From: Streptosporangium lutulentum
GTDB lineage: Bacteria > Actinomycetota > Actinomycetes > Streptosporangiales > Streptosporangiaceae
DNA length: 64,000 nt
Direction of reading: 5' to 3'
Assembly (NCBI RefSeq): GCF_030811455.1
Contig: NZ_JAUSQU010000001.1
Location: 8,556,001-8,620,000 of the forward strand
Part shown: positions 23,495-32,860 of the stretch, piece by piece
Numbering within the stretch: position 1 is the first letter of the stretch
How the letters are laid out: every line of letters begins with the position of its first letter
Made by a program: the position numbers and the translations under genes
The notes under the pieces: model-generated
The model's database searches: none
Seen by the model: the letters and a program-made list of their open reading frames with translations, nothing else
Told to the model about the DNA's origin: nothing

Positions 23495-24845
23495 CAAGGC
23501 TGAGGCGTTCTCGGCTGCTGAGACGGTCGCAGCCCTGCAGCGGGCTGGCAGTAGAGGCCACCCCGATGCGGAGATGACAAACGCGACCCCTGATGATCGT
23601 CGGTGTCTAGCCAGTCGATCAAGAACAGGGGCCGCGTTCGCGTGCCATCATTCCCGATCAACGTGCTCGCCCGCCACTTGGAGCACGTCCCCGCTTTCGA
23701 CCCATCGACCGATCTGCCCGCGCTGGCCGAGGTACTGGGCACCCTGCCCGACCCACGCAGCCACCGCGGACGTCGCTACCGACTCGGCCCACTGCTGGCC
23801 CTAACCCTGCTCGCCGTACTCAGCGGAGCCACCTCCATAGCGGCGATCAACAGATCCATCCACGGATACGACCCGGACATCCTGTCTCGTGCCGGGCTCC
23901 CCGGCACCGTTCGCCTGGCCGCCAGCACCCTGCGGCGACTACTCGCCCGCCTGGACGGCGACGCCTTCGACACCGCGACCGGCACCTACCTGGCCACCCT
24001 CGCCGCCGGCGGCCCGCCCGCCACCGACCACCCCGAAAGCCGACCACCGCTGACCGGCCTGGCCATCGACGGCAAGACCCTACGCGGCAGTCGCACCGCC
24101 AACGGCACGGTGCACCTGCTGGCCGCCTTGCGCCACGACACCCAGACCGTCGTCGCCCAACGCCAGGTCACCGCCAAGAGCAACGAGATCCCTGCAGTTG
24201 CGCCCCTGCTGTCCGGCCTGGACCTGTCCGACGTGGTAGTCACCGCCGACGCCCTGCATACCCAGCACGCCCATGCCCGCCAGATCATCGACTCCGGCGG
24301 CCATTACCTATTCATCGTCAAAGGCAACCAGCCCACCTTGCACCGCCGGCTCAAGGCTCTGCCCTGGCGCCACGCCCTGCTCAACGACCGCACCGATACC
24401 CGCGGCCACGGCCGCCGCGAGATCCGCCGCATGAAGATCTGCACCGTCCGGCCCGGCCTGCCCTTCCCCCACGCCGCCCAGGCCATCCAGGTCAAACGCC
24501 GCCGCACCGACCGCCGCACCGGCAAAACCACCATCGTCACGATCTACGCGATCACCAGCCTGCCGCCCGGCCGCGTCACCCACGCCCACCTCGCCACACT
24601 GATCCGCGGCCACTGGAGTATCGAGGCCCTGCACCACATCCGCGACGTCACCTACCGCGAAGACGCCTCACGCGTTCGGACCGGCACCGCCCCACGGGTC
24701 ATGGCGAGCCTGCGTAACCTGGCCATCGGCCTGGCCCGCTTGATCGGCTGGACCAACATCGCCGCCGCCACCGATCACTACCGCAGCCACCCCACGGACG
24801 GTCTTCAGCTACTCGGTCTCACAACATGAGAACGCTTCGGCCCTG
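23495..24845 (+). mobile_element. Complete 1,351-bp ISAs1-type insertion sequence
   Basis: Ends are imperfect inverted repeats: CAAGGCTGAGGCGTTCTC at 23495 and CAGGGCCGAAGCGTTCTC reading inward from 24845 (22 of 30 bases agree over the longer ends). The target GGTCGGCGGG is duplicated exactly at 23485-23494 and 24846-24855. It carries one intact transposase and inserted into the related transposase gene of the outer element. Confidence 0.9.
23642..24829 (+). CDS. ISAs1-family DDE transposase, intact
   Basis: The protein is 395 residues from the GTG giving [17 protein letters not shown]; a GTG at 23603 would add 13 residues. The N-terminal domain ([20 protein letters not shown]) is the DDE_Tnp_1-associated domain. 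The catalytic triad is in [19 protein letters not shown] and [18 protein letters not shown]. The C-terminus [20 protein letters not shown] is the family ending also found in the 189-bp derivative upstream. No frameshift is seen, so it is probably active, and it may act on the small derivative in trans. Confidence 0.9.
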   Translation: MPSFPINVLARHLEHVPAFDPSTDLPALAEVLGTLPDPRSHRGRRYRLGPLLALTLLAVLSGATSIAAINRSIHGYDPDILSRAGLPGTVRLAASTLRRLLARLDGDAFDTATGTYLATLAAGGPPATDHPESRPPLTGLAIDGKTLRGSRTANGTVHLLAALRHDTQTVVAQRQVTAKSNEIPAVAPLLSGLDLSDVVVTADALHTQHAHARQIIDSGGHYLFIVKGNQPTLHRRLKALPWRHALLNDRTDTRGHGRREIRRMKICTVRPGLPFPHAAQAIQVKRRRTDRRTGKTTIVTIYAITSLPPGRVTHAHLATLIRGHWSIEALHHIRDVTYREDASRVRTGTAPRVMASLRNLAIGLARLIGWTNIAAATDHYRSHPTDGLQLLGLTT

Positions 24846-26113
24846 GGTCGGCGGGCAGGCTGGTGAGCCCGAACACGACCTCCTTGCTGATACGGACCCC
24901 ATCCAGGCCACCGCGATAACGCAGGATCCGAAAGAGTTGGGCGGCGCCGGGGAAGCCGACATCGACAGCGGGCGCGGTCCGGATCGTGCGGGTCTCGGTC
25001 CGGCCATGGCCGCGATCGGTCATCGTGTGAGTACGCGTGGCGAAATCGGTGTCGGTCCCGCTCAGTGCCCTGATCGCCGCGGCCAGCAGGGTGGGCTGAT
25101 TGTCCTTGAGAAGCAAGACGTAGTGGGCGCGGTGGTCGCCGGTCAGATGCCGGGCGCTTTCGCGGACGGTGTGCAGTGCGTCGCCGGTCAAGACCATCCC
25201 GGCCAGGTCGAGTCCGGTCAGCAGCGGCGCCAGTTCAGGCACTTCGGTGCTCTTGGCCCCGATCTGCCGCTGCGCCACGACGGTGCCGCCGGTGGTGTCG
25301 AACAGCGATAGCAGGCGGACCTGCCCCCCGCCGGGCAGCCGCGCACCGCGCAGTACCTTGCCATCGAACGCCGCTGACGGCAACAGCCCCTCGGGCATGA
25401 GCTGTCGCCGTTGCCGCCGGGCGGCACGGCGGGCCTCGCGCTCGCGCGGCATTGGTGAGCCGGGCGGGTCGCCGGCAGGTTGTCCTTCCCGATCATCGGG
25501 CGATTCGGCCAGGTAGGCGGCGGCGTGCCGGTCCACCTCGTTGCCGTCGACGTCGGCCAGGACCCGACGCAGGGTCCGTTCGCTGGGCGGCAGACACCGG
25601 CCGGTGAGCGGATCACGCCAGCAGCCCAAGGCGGCGAGCACGTCCTGGGGTGCCTCATGGGCCCAGTGACTGATCGCGGTGATCGAGTTACCGCCGACCG
25701 TGGCCGAGCCGAAGGCCATCACCCCCAAGATCGCCTCCAGAGTGTGCCGGACCTTGCTCGCGCACCGGTTGTCCTCGATCGAGGAGAATCTGGCCAGAAG
25801 TCCAGGCCGATGCCTGACCCGCGATCGCGTGTCCTTGGCAATCTCGCCCTCTCCGGGCGTATGGATCAGTGATGATGGGGCGACGGGCACGGTTTCCTCC
25901 GAGGATCGCACGGCGTAAGACACCGCTGATCTTCAGGGACCGTGCCCTTCCTCATGCGCGAACTGAGCCAGCCATTACCCAGCCCGTACCGCCGTTCCTG
26001 GCCCGCGCCTCACGCCCGGCTATGCCAAAGAAATCAAACCCGGACGAATTCTCGATGTGCCGGGGCCCTGTGCATGGCACCTCGCACCGTATCGCCATCA
26101 CACCGACGTGATC

Positions 26114-26545
26114 TCAGTGAATCCCCGGTAGGTGGTTGTGCTCGAAGTGGGTGAGGACAAGCGCTGCGCGGGCGAGGTCGCTGATTTTTCTGGGGCTGAT
26201 GGTGATGTGCTGGAGGGTCCGCCAGCGGCTTTTGAGCAGGGCGAATCCGCGCTCGCCGAGACAGCGCAGGGCGCGCGGGAGCCGGTTGTAGGTGCGATTG
26301 CCGGGGCTGAGCATCTGGTTGTCGGCGGGGTTGTCTGATCGGCGTGTGGACGCCGACTTCGGCGCCGTCGTAGCCGTTATCGGCAAGGGTGGGCAGGCCG
26401 CGCGGCAGCGGCGTACAACGCGACCAAACGTGCGTCAGGGCAGCGGACAGGTCATGGACGGAGCCAGGCTCGACCTCGGTGATCCACAAGGGCAGCCCGC
26501 CTGGTGCCGACAGCGCCTGCAGATCGCCGGCGCGCTGGTGGGCCT
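26114..26545 (-). pseudogene. IS5-type (DDE_Tnp_4) transposase remnant with a one-base frameshift
   Basis: The frame from 26545 reads QAHQRAGDLQALSAPGGLPL and SVHDLSAAL, then LADNGYDGAEVGVHTP. After that, the expected continuation QPADNQM... lies in the next frame: an extra base in the run at 26327-26330 shifts the reading. The second frame then reads NRTYNRLPRALRCLGERGFA and RAALVLTHFEHNHLPG to a stop at 26114. Start and N-terminal half are missing. It is a decayed element. Confidence 0.8.
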
Positions 26546-26549
26546 GTCG

Positions 26550-26616
26550 ACGATCCAGCCTGCCGGTGGGCCGGGCCACCCACGCCCGGCTCGCCGCGTT
26601 GATCAGCGGCCACGGG
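26550..26616 (+). pseudogene. Fragment of an ISAs1-type transposase gene
   Basis: The plus-strand frame reads SLPVGRATHARLAALISGHG, close to [20 protein letters not shown] of the intact transposase at 23642. Only about 20 codons match. It abuts the IS5-type remnant, so two transposase scraps meet here near 26545-26550. The sequence beyond, up to 26733, holds the promoter region of the Lrp-type regulator. Confidence 0.55.
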
Positions 26617-26733
26617 GACTCCTCATGGTGGATCCGATCGATGAGGTCTCAGTGGCTCACCGCGCAACTCGGTGATAGAACTAGTCAAACAGCTCCGTAT
26701 CTCTTTATGTTTGCGACACGAAGACGAGTCAAC

Positions 26734-27726
26734 GTGACCACTTTGGATGTTCTCGACCGCCGTCTGGTCGCCGCCCTCCAGGTCAGCCCCCGCGCGACCT
26801 GGGGTGAGATCGGTACCGCCGTCGGCGAGCACGAGCGGACCGTGGCCCGTCGCCTCCAGCGACTCCTGTCCACCGGCACCGTACGGGTCACCGCCATCCT
26901 CGACGAGTTGCGCTGCGGGCTCGGCACGCCGGTTCACCTGCACGTCCAGGTCCGGCCCGTCACGGTCGAGCGGGTCGCTGAGGCCCTCTCCCTGCGGGCC
27001 GACACCCGCTCCGTCTACGCGCTGACGGGGACCGCCGACGTCGGCTGCGAGCTGGTGGCCCCCTCCAGGGAGCTCATGCACGACATCCTGACCGCGCAGA
27101 TCCCCGCCACGCCGGGCATCATCCAGACCCAGACCCAGGTCGTGCTGTACGCCTTCCAGACGGTGGCCGAGTGGCACGCGCCGTACCTCACGGAGGAGCA
27201 GGTCGCGCTGCTGAGGGCCGCGGCTCCGCCGCCGGCCGGTCCGCCCGGGGAACGGATCGAGCTGACCGAGGCCGAGCGGGACGTCGCCGCGCTGCTGACC
27301 GCCGACGGCCGCATCGGGTTCACCGCGATCGCCGAACGGCTGGACATGTCCGTGCCGACCGCCCGCCGCCGGGTCACGGCGCTCCTCGACCGCGGGGTCG
27401 TGCACCTGCGCGCCGAGGTGGAGCCCATGCTGCTCGGCCTGGAGGTGGAGGCCCAGCTCTGGCTCTCGGTCCGCGCCCACGGCCTGGACAAGGTGGGCAG
27501 GACGCTCGCCGCGCATCCGAGCGTGCGCTACTGCGCGGCCACCTCGGGCGCCCACACCATGATCGTTCAGGTCGCCGTGGCCCACGAGACGGAGCTCTAC
27601 CGTTTCCTCACCACGGTTCTCGGCCCGCTCGACGACGTCACCGACGTCAACGTCACCCTCATCACCCGTGCCTACAAGCGTGGTCACCTGCGCAAGTCGG
27701 GCCTGCTCACCCTGGAGTACCAATGA
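26734..27726 (+). CDS. Double-domain Lrp/AsnC-family regulator
   Basis: The protein is 330 residues from the GTG giving MTTLDVLDRRLVAALQ; an ATG at 26707 would add 9 residues. Two full Lrp/AsnC modules follow one another: helix-turn-helix 1 (about 3-55), ligand domain 1 (about 65-150), helix-turn-helix 2 (about 172-225, RIGFTAIAERLDMSVPTARR) and ligand domain 2 (about 232-310). Tandem Lrp proteins act as pseudo-dimers on DNA. It overlaps the M20 peptidase by ATGA, so it probably senses an amino acid or dipeptide handled by that enzyme and controls the operon. Confidence 0.85.
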   Translation: MTTLDVLDRRLVAALQVSPRATWGEIGTAVGEHERTVARRLQRLLSTGTVRVTAILDELRCGLGTPVHLHVQVRPVTVERVAEALSLRADTRSVYALTGTADVGCELVAPSRELMHDILTAQIPATPGIIQTQTQVVLYAFQTVAEWHAPYLTEEQVALLRAAAPPPAGPPGERIELTEAERDVAALLTADGRIGFTAIAERLDMSVPTARRRVTALLDRGVVHLRAEVEPMLLGLEVEAQLWLSVRAHGLDKVGRTLAAHPSVRYCAATSGAHTMIVQVAVAHETELYRFLTTVLGPLDDVTDVNVTLITRAYKRGHLRKSGLLTLEYQ

Positions 27727-29027
27727 CCCCCGCCGAGATCGAGATAGCCGAGCTCTGCAGCGAGCTCATTCGCGTCGACACCAGCAACTACGGGGACGGC
27801 AGCGGCCCCGGCGAGCGCGTCGCGGCCGAGGTCGTCATGGCCAGGCTCGCGGAGGTCGGCGTGGAGGCGACCTACGTGGAGAGCGCGCCGACCCGGGGCA
27901 ACGTCGTGACCAGGATCGAGGGCTCCGACCCCGGGCTGCCCGCGCTGCTGGTCCACGGTCACCTGGACGTCGTGCCCGCCGACGCCGCCGACTGGAGCGT
28001 CGACCCGTTCTCCGGGGAGATCCGGGACGGCTACATCTGGGGCCGGGGCGCGGTCGACATGAAGGACATGGACGCCATGATGCTGGCGGTCCTGCGGCAG
28101 ATGAAGACCGAGGGCCGCAAGCCCAGGCGCGACATCGTCTTCGCCTGGCTGGCCGATGAGGAGGCGGGCGGCGAGTACGGCGCCAAGTACCTCACCTCCA
28201 AGCACCCCGAGCTGTTCGACGGGGTCGGCAACGCCATCAGCGAGGTCGGCGGCTACTCCCTGGAGGTCGATCCCTCGCTGCGGCTCTACCTGATCGAGAC
28301 CGCGCAGAAGGGCCTGGCCTGGATGCGCCTGGTCGCCGACGGCACCGCCGGTCACGGCTCCATGCTCAACGCGGACAACGCGGTCACCGAGGTCGCCAAG
28401 GCGGTGGCCAGGATCGGCTCGCACGAGTGGCCGCTCAGGCTGACGCCGACCGTGCGCCGGTTCCTGTCCGAGGTGGCCGACGCCTTCGGGCTGCCCTTCG
28501 ACCCGGAGAACCCGGCGCCGGTCATCGACGCCATCGGCCCGCTGGCCAAGTTCGTCGGAGCGACCCTGCACCACACGGCCAACCCGAGCATGCTCTCCGC
28601 GGGGTACAAGGCGAACGTGATCCCCGGCCAGGCCAGCGCCGTGGTGGACGGCCGGTTCCTGCCCGGCCTGGAGGAGGACTTCATGGCCACGGTCGACGAG
28701 CTGATCGGGCCGAACGTCCGCCGCGAGCAACTCGTCCACGACATCGCGCTGGAGACGACGTTCGACGGCGACCTGGTCGAGTCGATGATCGCGGCGCTGA
28801 AGGCGGAAGACCCGAGCGCCCGCGCGGTGCCGTACTGCCTGTCGGGCGGCACCGACAACAAGACGTTCTTCGCCGATCTGGACATCAGGGGGTTCGGGTT
28901 CGTCCCGCTGCGGCTGCCCGCCGACATGGACTTCGCCGGGATGTTCCACGGGGTGGACGAGCGGGTTCCCGTGGACGCGCTGCAGTTCGGCACCCGGGTC
29001 CTCGACCGGCTGCTGATGACCTACTGA
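27723..29027 (+). CDS. M20 family metallopeptidase
   Basis: The protein is 434 residues. The zinc ligands are in LLVHGHLDVVP (His, Asp), GRGAVDMKD (bridging Asp), WLADEEAGGEYG (catalytic Glu and ligand Glu) and the C-terminal MFHGVDERVPV (His). The dimerisation lid lies between about residues 195 and 310 (AGHGSMLN and NVIPGQASAVVDGR). The family covers acyl-amino-acid hydrolases, dipeptidases and desuccinylases. Coupling to the Lrp-type regulator points to a role in peptide or acyl-amino-acid turnover, perhaps with broad specificity. No signal peptide, so it is cytosolic. Confidence 0.9.
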   Translation: MTPAEIEIAELCSELIRVDTSNYGDGSGPGERVAAEVVMARLAEVGVEATYVESAPTRGNVVTRIEGSDPGLPALLVHGHLDVVPADAADWSVDPFSGEIRDGYIWGRGAVDMKDMDAMMLAVLRQMKTEGRKPRRDIVFAWLADEEAGGEYGAKYLTSKHPELFDGVGNAISEVGGYSLEVDPSLRLYLIETAQKGLAWMRLVADGTAGHGSMLNADNAVTEVAKAVARIGSHEWPLRLTPTVRRFLSEVADAFGLPFDPENPAPVIDAIGPLAKFVGATLHHTANPSMLSAGYKANVIPGQASAVVDGRFLPGLEEDFMATVDELIGPNVRREQLVHDIALETTFDGDLVESMIAALKAEDPSARAVPYCLSGGTDNKTFFADLDIRGFGFVPLRLPADMDFAGMFHGVDERVPVDALQFGTRVLDRLLMTY

Positions 29028-29035
29028 GACGCGCC

Positions 29036-29109
29036 GGGCCGGTGGCGGTGGTGACCGGCCCGTGATGAACCACTGAGACGTGCGACGGGCCGGTGGCGGT
29101 GACCGGCCC
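29036..29109. terminator. Two tandem hairpins after the M20 gene
   Basis: The stem GGGCCGGT / ACCGGCCC occurs twice, at 29036-29061 (10-base loop) and 29087-29109 (7-base loop), as part of a duplicated 50-bp unit. Both follow the peptidase stop directly and have no U-run, as is usual for actinomycete terminators. The rest of the interval to 29245 holds a repeated ggcctcgtccgggac and no gene. Confidence 0.6.
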
Positions 29110-29245
29110 GTGGCGAATCACCGGGACGTGCGCGGGTGGGCCGGCCACCGCCCGCCGGAGTGCCGCCCGGCCGGTGAGACCCGCCGAGGCCTCGTCCGGG
29201 ACACCACGGACCGTGGCCTCGTCCGGGACGGACCGAGAAGGAGGG

Positions 29246-30091
29246 TCACGGCCCCGGCCGGGGCGAACCCGTGGTCGCGGTCCGCGCGTCGACGAGGCGG
29301 ACCAGCTCCGGAAGGACCGTGCCCAGCGGGGCGTCGATGGCGAGCGTCGCGTGGTCGTCGCCCCGGGTCGGGCCCTGATTGACGATCACCACGGGAATGC
29401 CGAGTTTCGTGGCGCGCAGCACGAACCGGCGGCCCGACATCACCGTCAACGACGACCCGAGGACCAGGAGCAGGCGTGCTCCCTCCACGAGGGCGAAGCA
29501 CTCGCGCACCCGCTCCGCGGGGACGGTCTCCCCGAAGAAGACGACGTCGGGCTTCAGCGTCCCCCCGCCGCAGGCCAGGCATCCGACCACCTGGAACCCG
29601 TCGACCTCCTCGTCTCCCAGCTCGGCGTCGCCGTCGGGGTTGACCACGGTGGCGAGGGCGCCGAACCACGGATTCGCCAGGGTCAGGCGCCGGTCCAGCT
29701 CCTCGCGCGAGCTCAGGTCGCCGCAGTCCAGGCAGACCACCTGATGCAGGCTGCCGTGCAGTTCGACGACCGATCGGGCGCCGCCCGCCTGGTGCAGGCC
29801 GTCGACGTTCTGCGTCACGATGCCGGTCACCAGGTCCCGCCGCTGGAGCTGCGCGATCGCGTGGTGGCCGCTGTTCGGCGCCGCCCGGGTCATCGTCCGC
29901 CACCCGACGTAACTCCGGGCCCAGTAACGCCGCCTGGCCGCCGGGTCGCCGGTGAAGGTCTGGTAGGTCATGGGGCTGTGCTTGGTCAAGGCCCCGCTCG
30001 GTCCCCGGTAGTCCGGGATCCCCGACTCCGTCGAGATCCCGGCCCCGCTCAGGACCACGACATCGCCTTCGGTCAACAGCCGCGCCAGCAT
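29246..30091 (-). CDS. Sir2-family NAD-dependent protein deacylase (sirtuin)
   Basis: The protein is 281 residues from MLARLLTEGD, with GAGGGT 6 bases before the ATG; a GTG 18 bases upstream is possible. Motifs are GAGISTESGIPDYR (NAD binding), TQNVDGLHQAGG, catalytic His in ELHGS, and four Cys (VVCLDCGD, GCLACGG) for structural zinc. KPDVVFFGE and the GSSLTVMS motif complete the set. It removes acyl groups from Lys using NAD, giving nicotinamide and O-acyl-ADP-ribose. It stands alone. Confidence 0.92.
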   Translation of the reverse strand: MLARLLTEGDVVVLSGAGISTESGIPDYRGPSGALTKHSPMTYQTFTGDPAARRRYWARSYVGWRTMTRAAPNSGHHAIAQLQRRDLVTGIVTQNVDGLHQAGGARSVVELHGSLHQVVCLDCGDLSSREELDRRLTLANPWFGALATVVNPDGDAELGDEEVDGFQVVGCLACGGGTLKPDVVFFGETVPAERVRECFALVEGARLLLVLGSSLTVMSGRRFVLRATKLGIPVVIVNQGPTRGDDHATLAIDAPLGTVLPELVRLVDARTATTGSPRPGP

Positions 30092-30344
30092 GTTCGTACC
30101 CTCGCTCACCCCTCCATGCTGCCTCACTTCAGGCGGCCGGGCTCCGCCGCCCCTCCTCGGCGTCCATGATCGCGGGGGCTTCGCCGTTCTCCTCGGTATC
30201 CATCGTCGTGAGAGCCTCGGCCGGTGCCGGTCATCGTGAGGGGGAGACAGAAGGGGTCGTCCGGAGGGCAGACGAGAGTCGGCGAGATCGATATCTTGTC
30301 CTGGAAGAAACCGGATTCCGACTGCCAAAACCCGAGGAATCATC

Positions 30345-31268
30345 GTGGAGCGCTGGACAGCGGACAACATTCCCGACCAGGCCGGCAGGACTTTTGTCGT
30401 GACCGGAGCCAACAGCGGCCTGGGGTTGGAGACCACCCGGGAGCTCGTCCGCCGCGGCGCGAAAGTGATCATGGCGGTGCGTGACCCGGGCAGGGGGCGG
30501 AAGGCGCTGGACGAGCTGAGCGCCGAGCAGCCCAAGGGCGCTCTCGAGCTACGGCCCCTCGACCTCTCCGACCTCGACTCGGTGCGTTCCTTCGCCGAGG
30601 CGGTCATCGCCGACGGCACACCGGTGGATGTGCTGGTCAACAACGCCGGGGTGATGATGTGCCCGCGGACCTCGACCAAACAGGGCTTCGAGCTGCAGTT
30701 CGCGACCAACCACCTGGGGCATTTCGCCCTCACCGGACTGCTGCTCGGCACGCTGAGAGCCGCTCGCGACGCGCGGGTCGTCACCGTCAGTTCGGGCCTG
30801 CACCGGCGCGGGGTCATCGACTTCGACGACATCAACGGCGAGCGGAAGTACTCGCCGTCGGGGGCGTACGCCCAGTCGAAACTCGCCAACGTCCTTTTCG
30901 CCCTGGAGCTGGACCGGCGGGTGCGCGCCGCCGGGATCCCGGTGAAGAGCATCCTCGCCCACCCGGGCTACTCGGCCACGAACCTCCAGTCCAGCGGGCC
31001 GACCGGCCTGCTCAACCTCCTGATGAAGATCAGTAACAGGCTCGTCGCGCAGGACGTCCGGATGGGGGCGCTGAACCAGCTGTACGCCGCCACGGATCCG
31101 AACGCCGCCACCGGCCAGTTCATCGGCCCGGACGGGCGCGGCGAGTCCAAGGGCCACCCGACGCTCGTACGGCCCAGCGAGGCGGGCCAGGACGTCGAGG
31201 TCGCCAGGCGGCTCTGGGACCTGTCCGAACGGCTCACCGGCGTCCGCTTCGATCTCGCCGGCGACTGA
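30345..31268 (+). CDS. Short-chain dehydrogenase/reductase (oxidoreductase-type)
   Basis: The protein is 307 residues from a GTG with GAGGAA upstream. Cofactor motif TGANSGLGLE (about 20-29), NNAG, catalytic Ser in VTVSSG and YAQSK (Tyr-x-x-x-Lys) are present. The long C-terminal tail and ATNHLGHFALTGLLL are typical of retinol-dehydrogenase-like actinobacterial SDRs. NADP preference is likely from the Arg in AVRDPGRG. Substrate unknown; it forms a lone gene. Confidence 0.9.
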   Translation: MERWTADNIPDQAGRTFVVTGANSGLGLETTRELVRRGAKVIMAVRDPGRGRKALDELSAEQPKGALELRPLDLSDLDSVRSFAEAVIADGTPVDVLVNNAGVMMCPRTSTKQGFELQFATNHLGHFALTGLLLGTLRAARDARVVTVSSGLHRRGVIDFDDINGERKYSPSGAYAQSKLANVLFALELDRRVRAAGIPVKSILAHPGYSATNLQSSGPTGLLNLLMKISNRLVAQDVRMGALNQLYAATDPNAATGQFIGPDGRGESKGHPTLVRPSEAGQDVEVARRLWDLSERLTGVRFDLAGD

Positions 31269-31349
31269 GCGGTTCCCGGATTCCCGGGTCTCCGGGCTTC
31301 CGGAGCCGTGCCGGCGTGGGAGGGCAAGGCTCCGGCCGGCGAAGCGTTT

Positions 31350-31378
31350 TTGACAACTTCAAGACGACCGGTCATATT
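31350..31378 (+). promoter_or_regulatory. Candidate promoter
   Basis: TTGACA (31350-31355) and CATATT (31373-31378) are 17 bases apart, in a short AT-richer patch. The alcohol dehydrogenase gene starts 207 bases on. The region 31269-31584 holds no supported gene; a short frame from 31384 (MARTGATQRLLE...) is not convincing. Confidence 0.5.
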
Positions 31379-31584
31379 GGAGTCATGGCACGGACCGGTG
31401 CCACGCAGCGGCTTCTCGAAGACGTGGTCGAGATCCCGTGGTCGGCTTCGACGATGCGGCGTGCGGGACATCGCCGAGCCGTCCGGAGAGCGGATCACGC
31501 CGGACCCTTCCCCCGTCGTCGACGAACGCCCTTCGCCGCCCATCGTGATCGATGGCGAGAATCCGAACCCCTGTGAGGAAAACG

Positions 31585-32601
31585 ATGTCCACCTATCGCG
31601 CCGTCGAGGTAACCGGATCGCGAAAGTTCAAGCTCGTGACCCGCGAACTCCAGCAGCCACGCGCGGGGCACGTGCGGATCAACGTCGAGAGCTGCGGAGT
31701 CTGCCATTCCGACGCCCTCGCCGTCGAGGGACTTCGGGCCGACCCGTCCCAGTCCGTCGTCCCGGGCCACGAGATCGTCGGCGTCATCGACGCGGTCGGC
31801 GACGGTGTGACGGGCTGGCAGGTGGGGGAACGCGTGGGCGTCGGCTATCTCGGCGGCCACTGCGGTCAGTGCGAACGCTGCCGGCGGGGCGATTTCACCG
31901 GTTGTACCGACCAGCCCCAGATGGGGACCACCGTGGACGGTGGATACGCGGAGGTCACCTTCGCCAGGGCCAGCGGGCTCGTCCGCATCCCGGCGGGCAT
32001 GAACCCCGTCGAGGCGGCGCCGCTCCTGTGCGCCGGCATCACGGTGTTCAAGGCGCTGCAGCAAATAGACAGCCGCCCGGGAGCCCTGGTGGCCGTCCAG
32101 GGAATCGGCGGTCTCGGCCATCTCGGCCTGCAGTACGCCGGCAAGCTCGGCTATCGCGTCGCCGCCATCGCCCGCGGGACCGACAAGGCCGACCTGGCGC
32201 GGCGGCTGGGGGCGGACCACTACATCGACAGCTCCAGTGAGGACCCCGGCGCCGCTTTGCAGAAACTCGGCGGCGCCGCCGCGATCATAGCGACGGCCGC
32301 CAACGGCGCCTCGATGTCACCGCTGGTCGCCGGCCTCGAACCCGGCGGCGGCATGGTGGTCGTCGGAATCTCCATGGACCCCTTCTCGGTCAGCACCGTG
32401 GACCTCGCCGTCCAGAACCGCACGATCAGGGGGAGCTTCGTCGGCACGTCGATCGAGAACGAGGACGGCCTCGCGTTCAGCGAGCGTCACGGCGTTCGCG
32501 CGATGATCGAGACCATGCCGCTGACCGACGCGCCGAAGGCGTACGACCACATGATGTCCGGTCAGGCCCGGTTCCGCGTCGTCCTGGACCTGACGTCCTG
32601 A
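31585..32601 (+). CDS. Zinc-dependent alcohol dehydrogenase
   Basis: The protein is 338 residues from ATG preceded by GAGGAAAACG. Catalytic zinc ligands are Cys in ESCGVCHSD, His in VVPGHEIVG, and later Cys; structural zinc uses the four Cys of GGHCGQCERCRRGDFTGC. Cofactor motif GIGGLGHLGLQYA. This is the class of Adh resembling AdhA/AdhT of Gram-positives. It oxidises or reduces alcohols/aldehydes with NAD(P). A consensus promoter lies 200 bases upstream. Confidence 0.9.
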   Translation: MSTYRAVEVTGSRKFKLVTRELQQPRAGHVRINVESCGVCHSDALAVEGLRADPSQSVVPGHEIVGVIDAVGDGVTGWQVGERVGVGYLGGHCGQCERCRRGDFTGCTDQPQMGTTVDGGYAEVTFARASGLVRIPAGMNPVEAAPLLCAGITVFKALQQIDSRPGALVAVQGIGGLGHLGLQYAGKLGYRVAAIARGTDKADLARRLGADHYIDSSSEDPGAALQKLGGAAAIIATAANGASMSPLVAGLEPGGGMVVVGISMDPFSVSTVDLAVQNRTIRGSFVGTSIENEDGLAFSERHGVRAMIETMPLTDAPKAYDHMMSGQARFRVVLDLTS

Positions 32602-32809
32602 GCCGGGGGTGCGTGAGCCGGCGGGGGAGTTCGCGGGCTCCCGCTCATCCGCCCGAGTCCGGCCCGACGGGTTCGCCGCATCTTTTTTCCCGCCGGACCA
32701 ATCCGACCGGGCGGCCGGCACGTATCTCCTGATGCCGGGGCGACAGGGTTCCGGTAGCTCGCCGCTGGTCGTCTCACCGCACGGCGCGATGGGAGGTACG
32801 GCCGGAAGG

Positions 32810-32855
32810 GGGCCGCGTGGCTCGGAAGCTGGAGGGCTCCGGAGCCACGCGGCCC
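32810..32855. terminator. Hairpin terminator between Adh and TetR genes
   Basis: A perfect 14-bp stem (GGGCCGCGTGGCTC at 32810-32823 with GAGCCACGCGGCCC at 32842-32855) lies 5 bases beyond the TetR stop. It can serve both convergent transcripts. Confidence 0.7.
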
Positions 32856-32860
32856 GCCTC

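Larger units (their letters stand above)
23231..25890 (-). pseudogene. ISAs1-family transposase split by a nested insertion
   Basis: The N-terminal part lies at 24846-25890 (start GTG with GGAGG-AAACC upstream) and the C-terminal part at 23231-23494. The join at the duplicated target restores one frame of exactly 433 codons, reading ...TSLPAD then LAGPEHLNHYVRSHWGVENR. DDE marks are FDGKVLRG (first Asp region), LTGDALHT (second Asp) and HWGVENREHYVRDVTFGED (Glu). Residues 1-60 contain the ISAs1-associated N-terminal domain. The gene is inactive as it stands, but precise loss of the inner element would restore it. Confidence 0.9.
23185..26070 (-). mobile_element. ISAs1-type insertion sequence interrupted by a second one
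   Basis: Terminal inverted repeats are CAGGGCCCCGGCGTATCGAG at 23185 and CAGGGCCCCGGCACATCGAG reading inward from 26070 (18/20). The flanks carry an exact 10-bp target duplication TGCATGGCAC at 23175-23184 and 26071-26080. Removing the inner element and one copy of its target site leaves a 1,525-bp element with one transposase gene on the minus strand. The sequences between the inner target and ends are otherwise intact. Confidence 0.9.
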
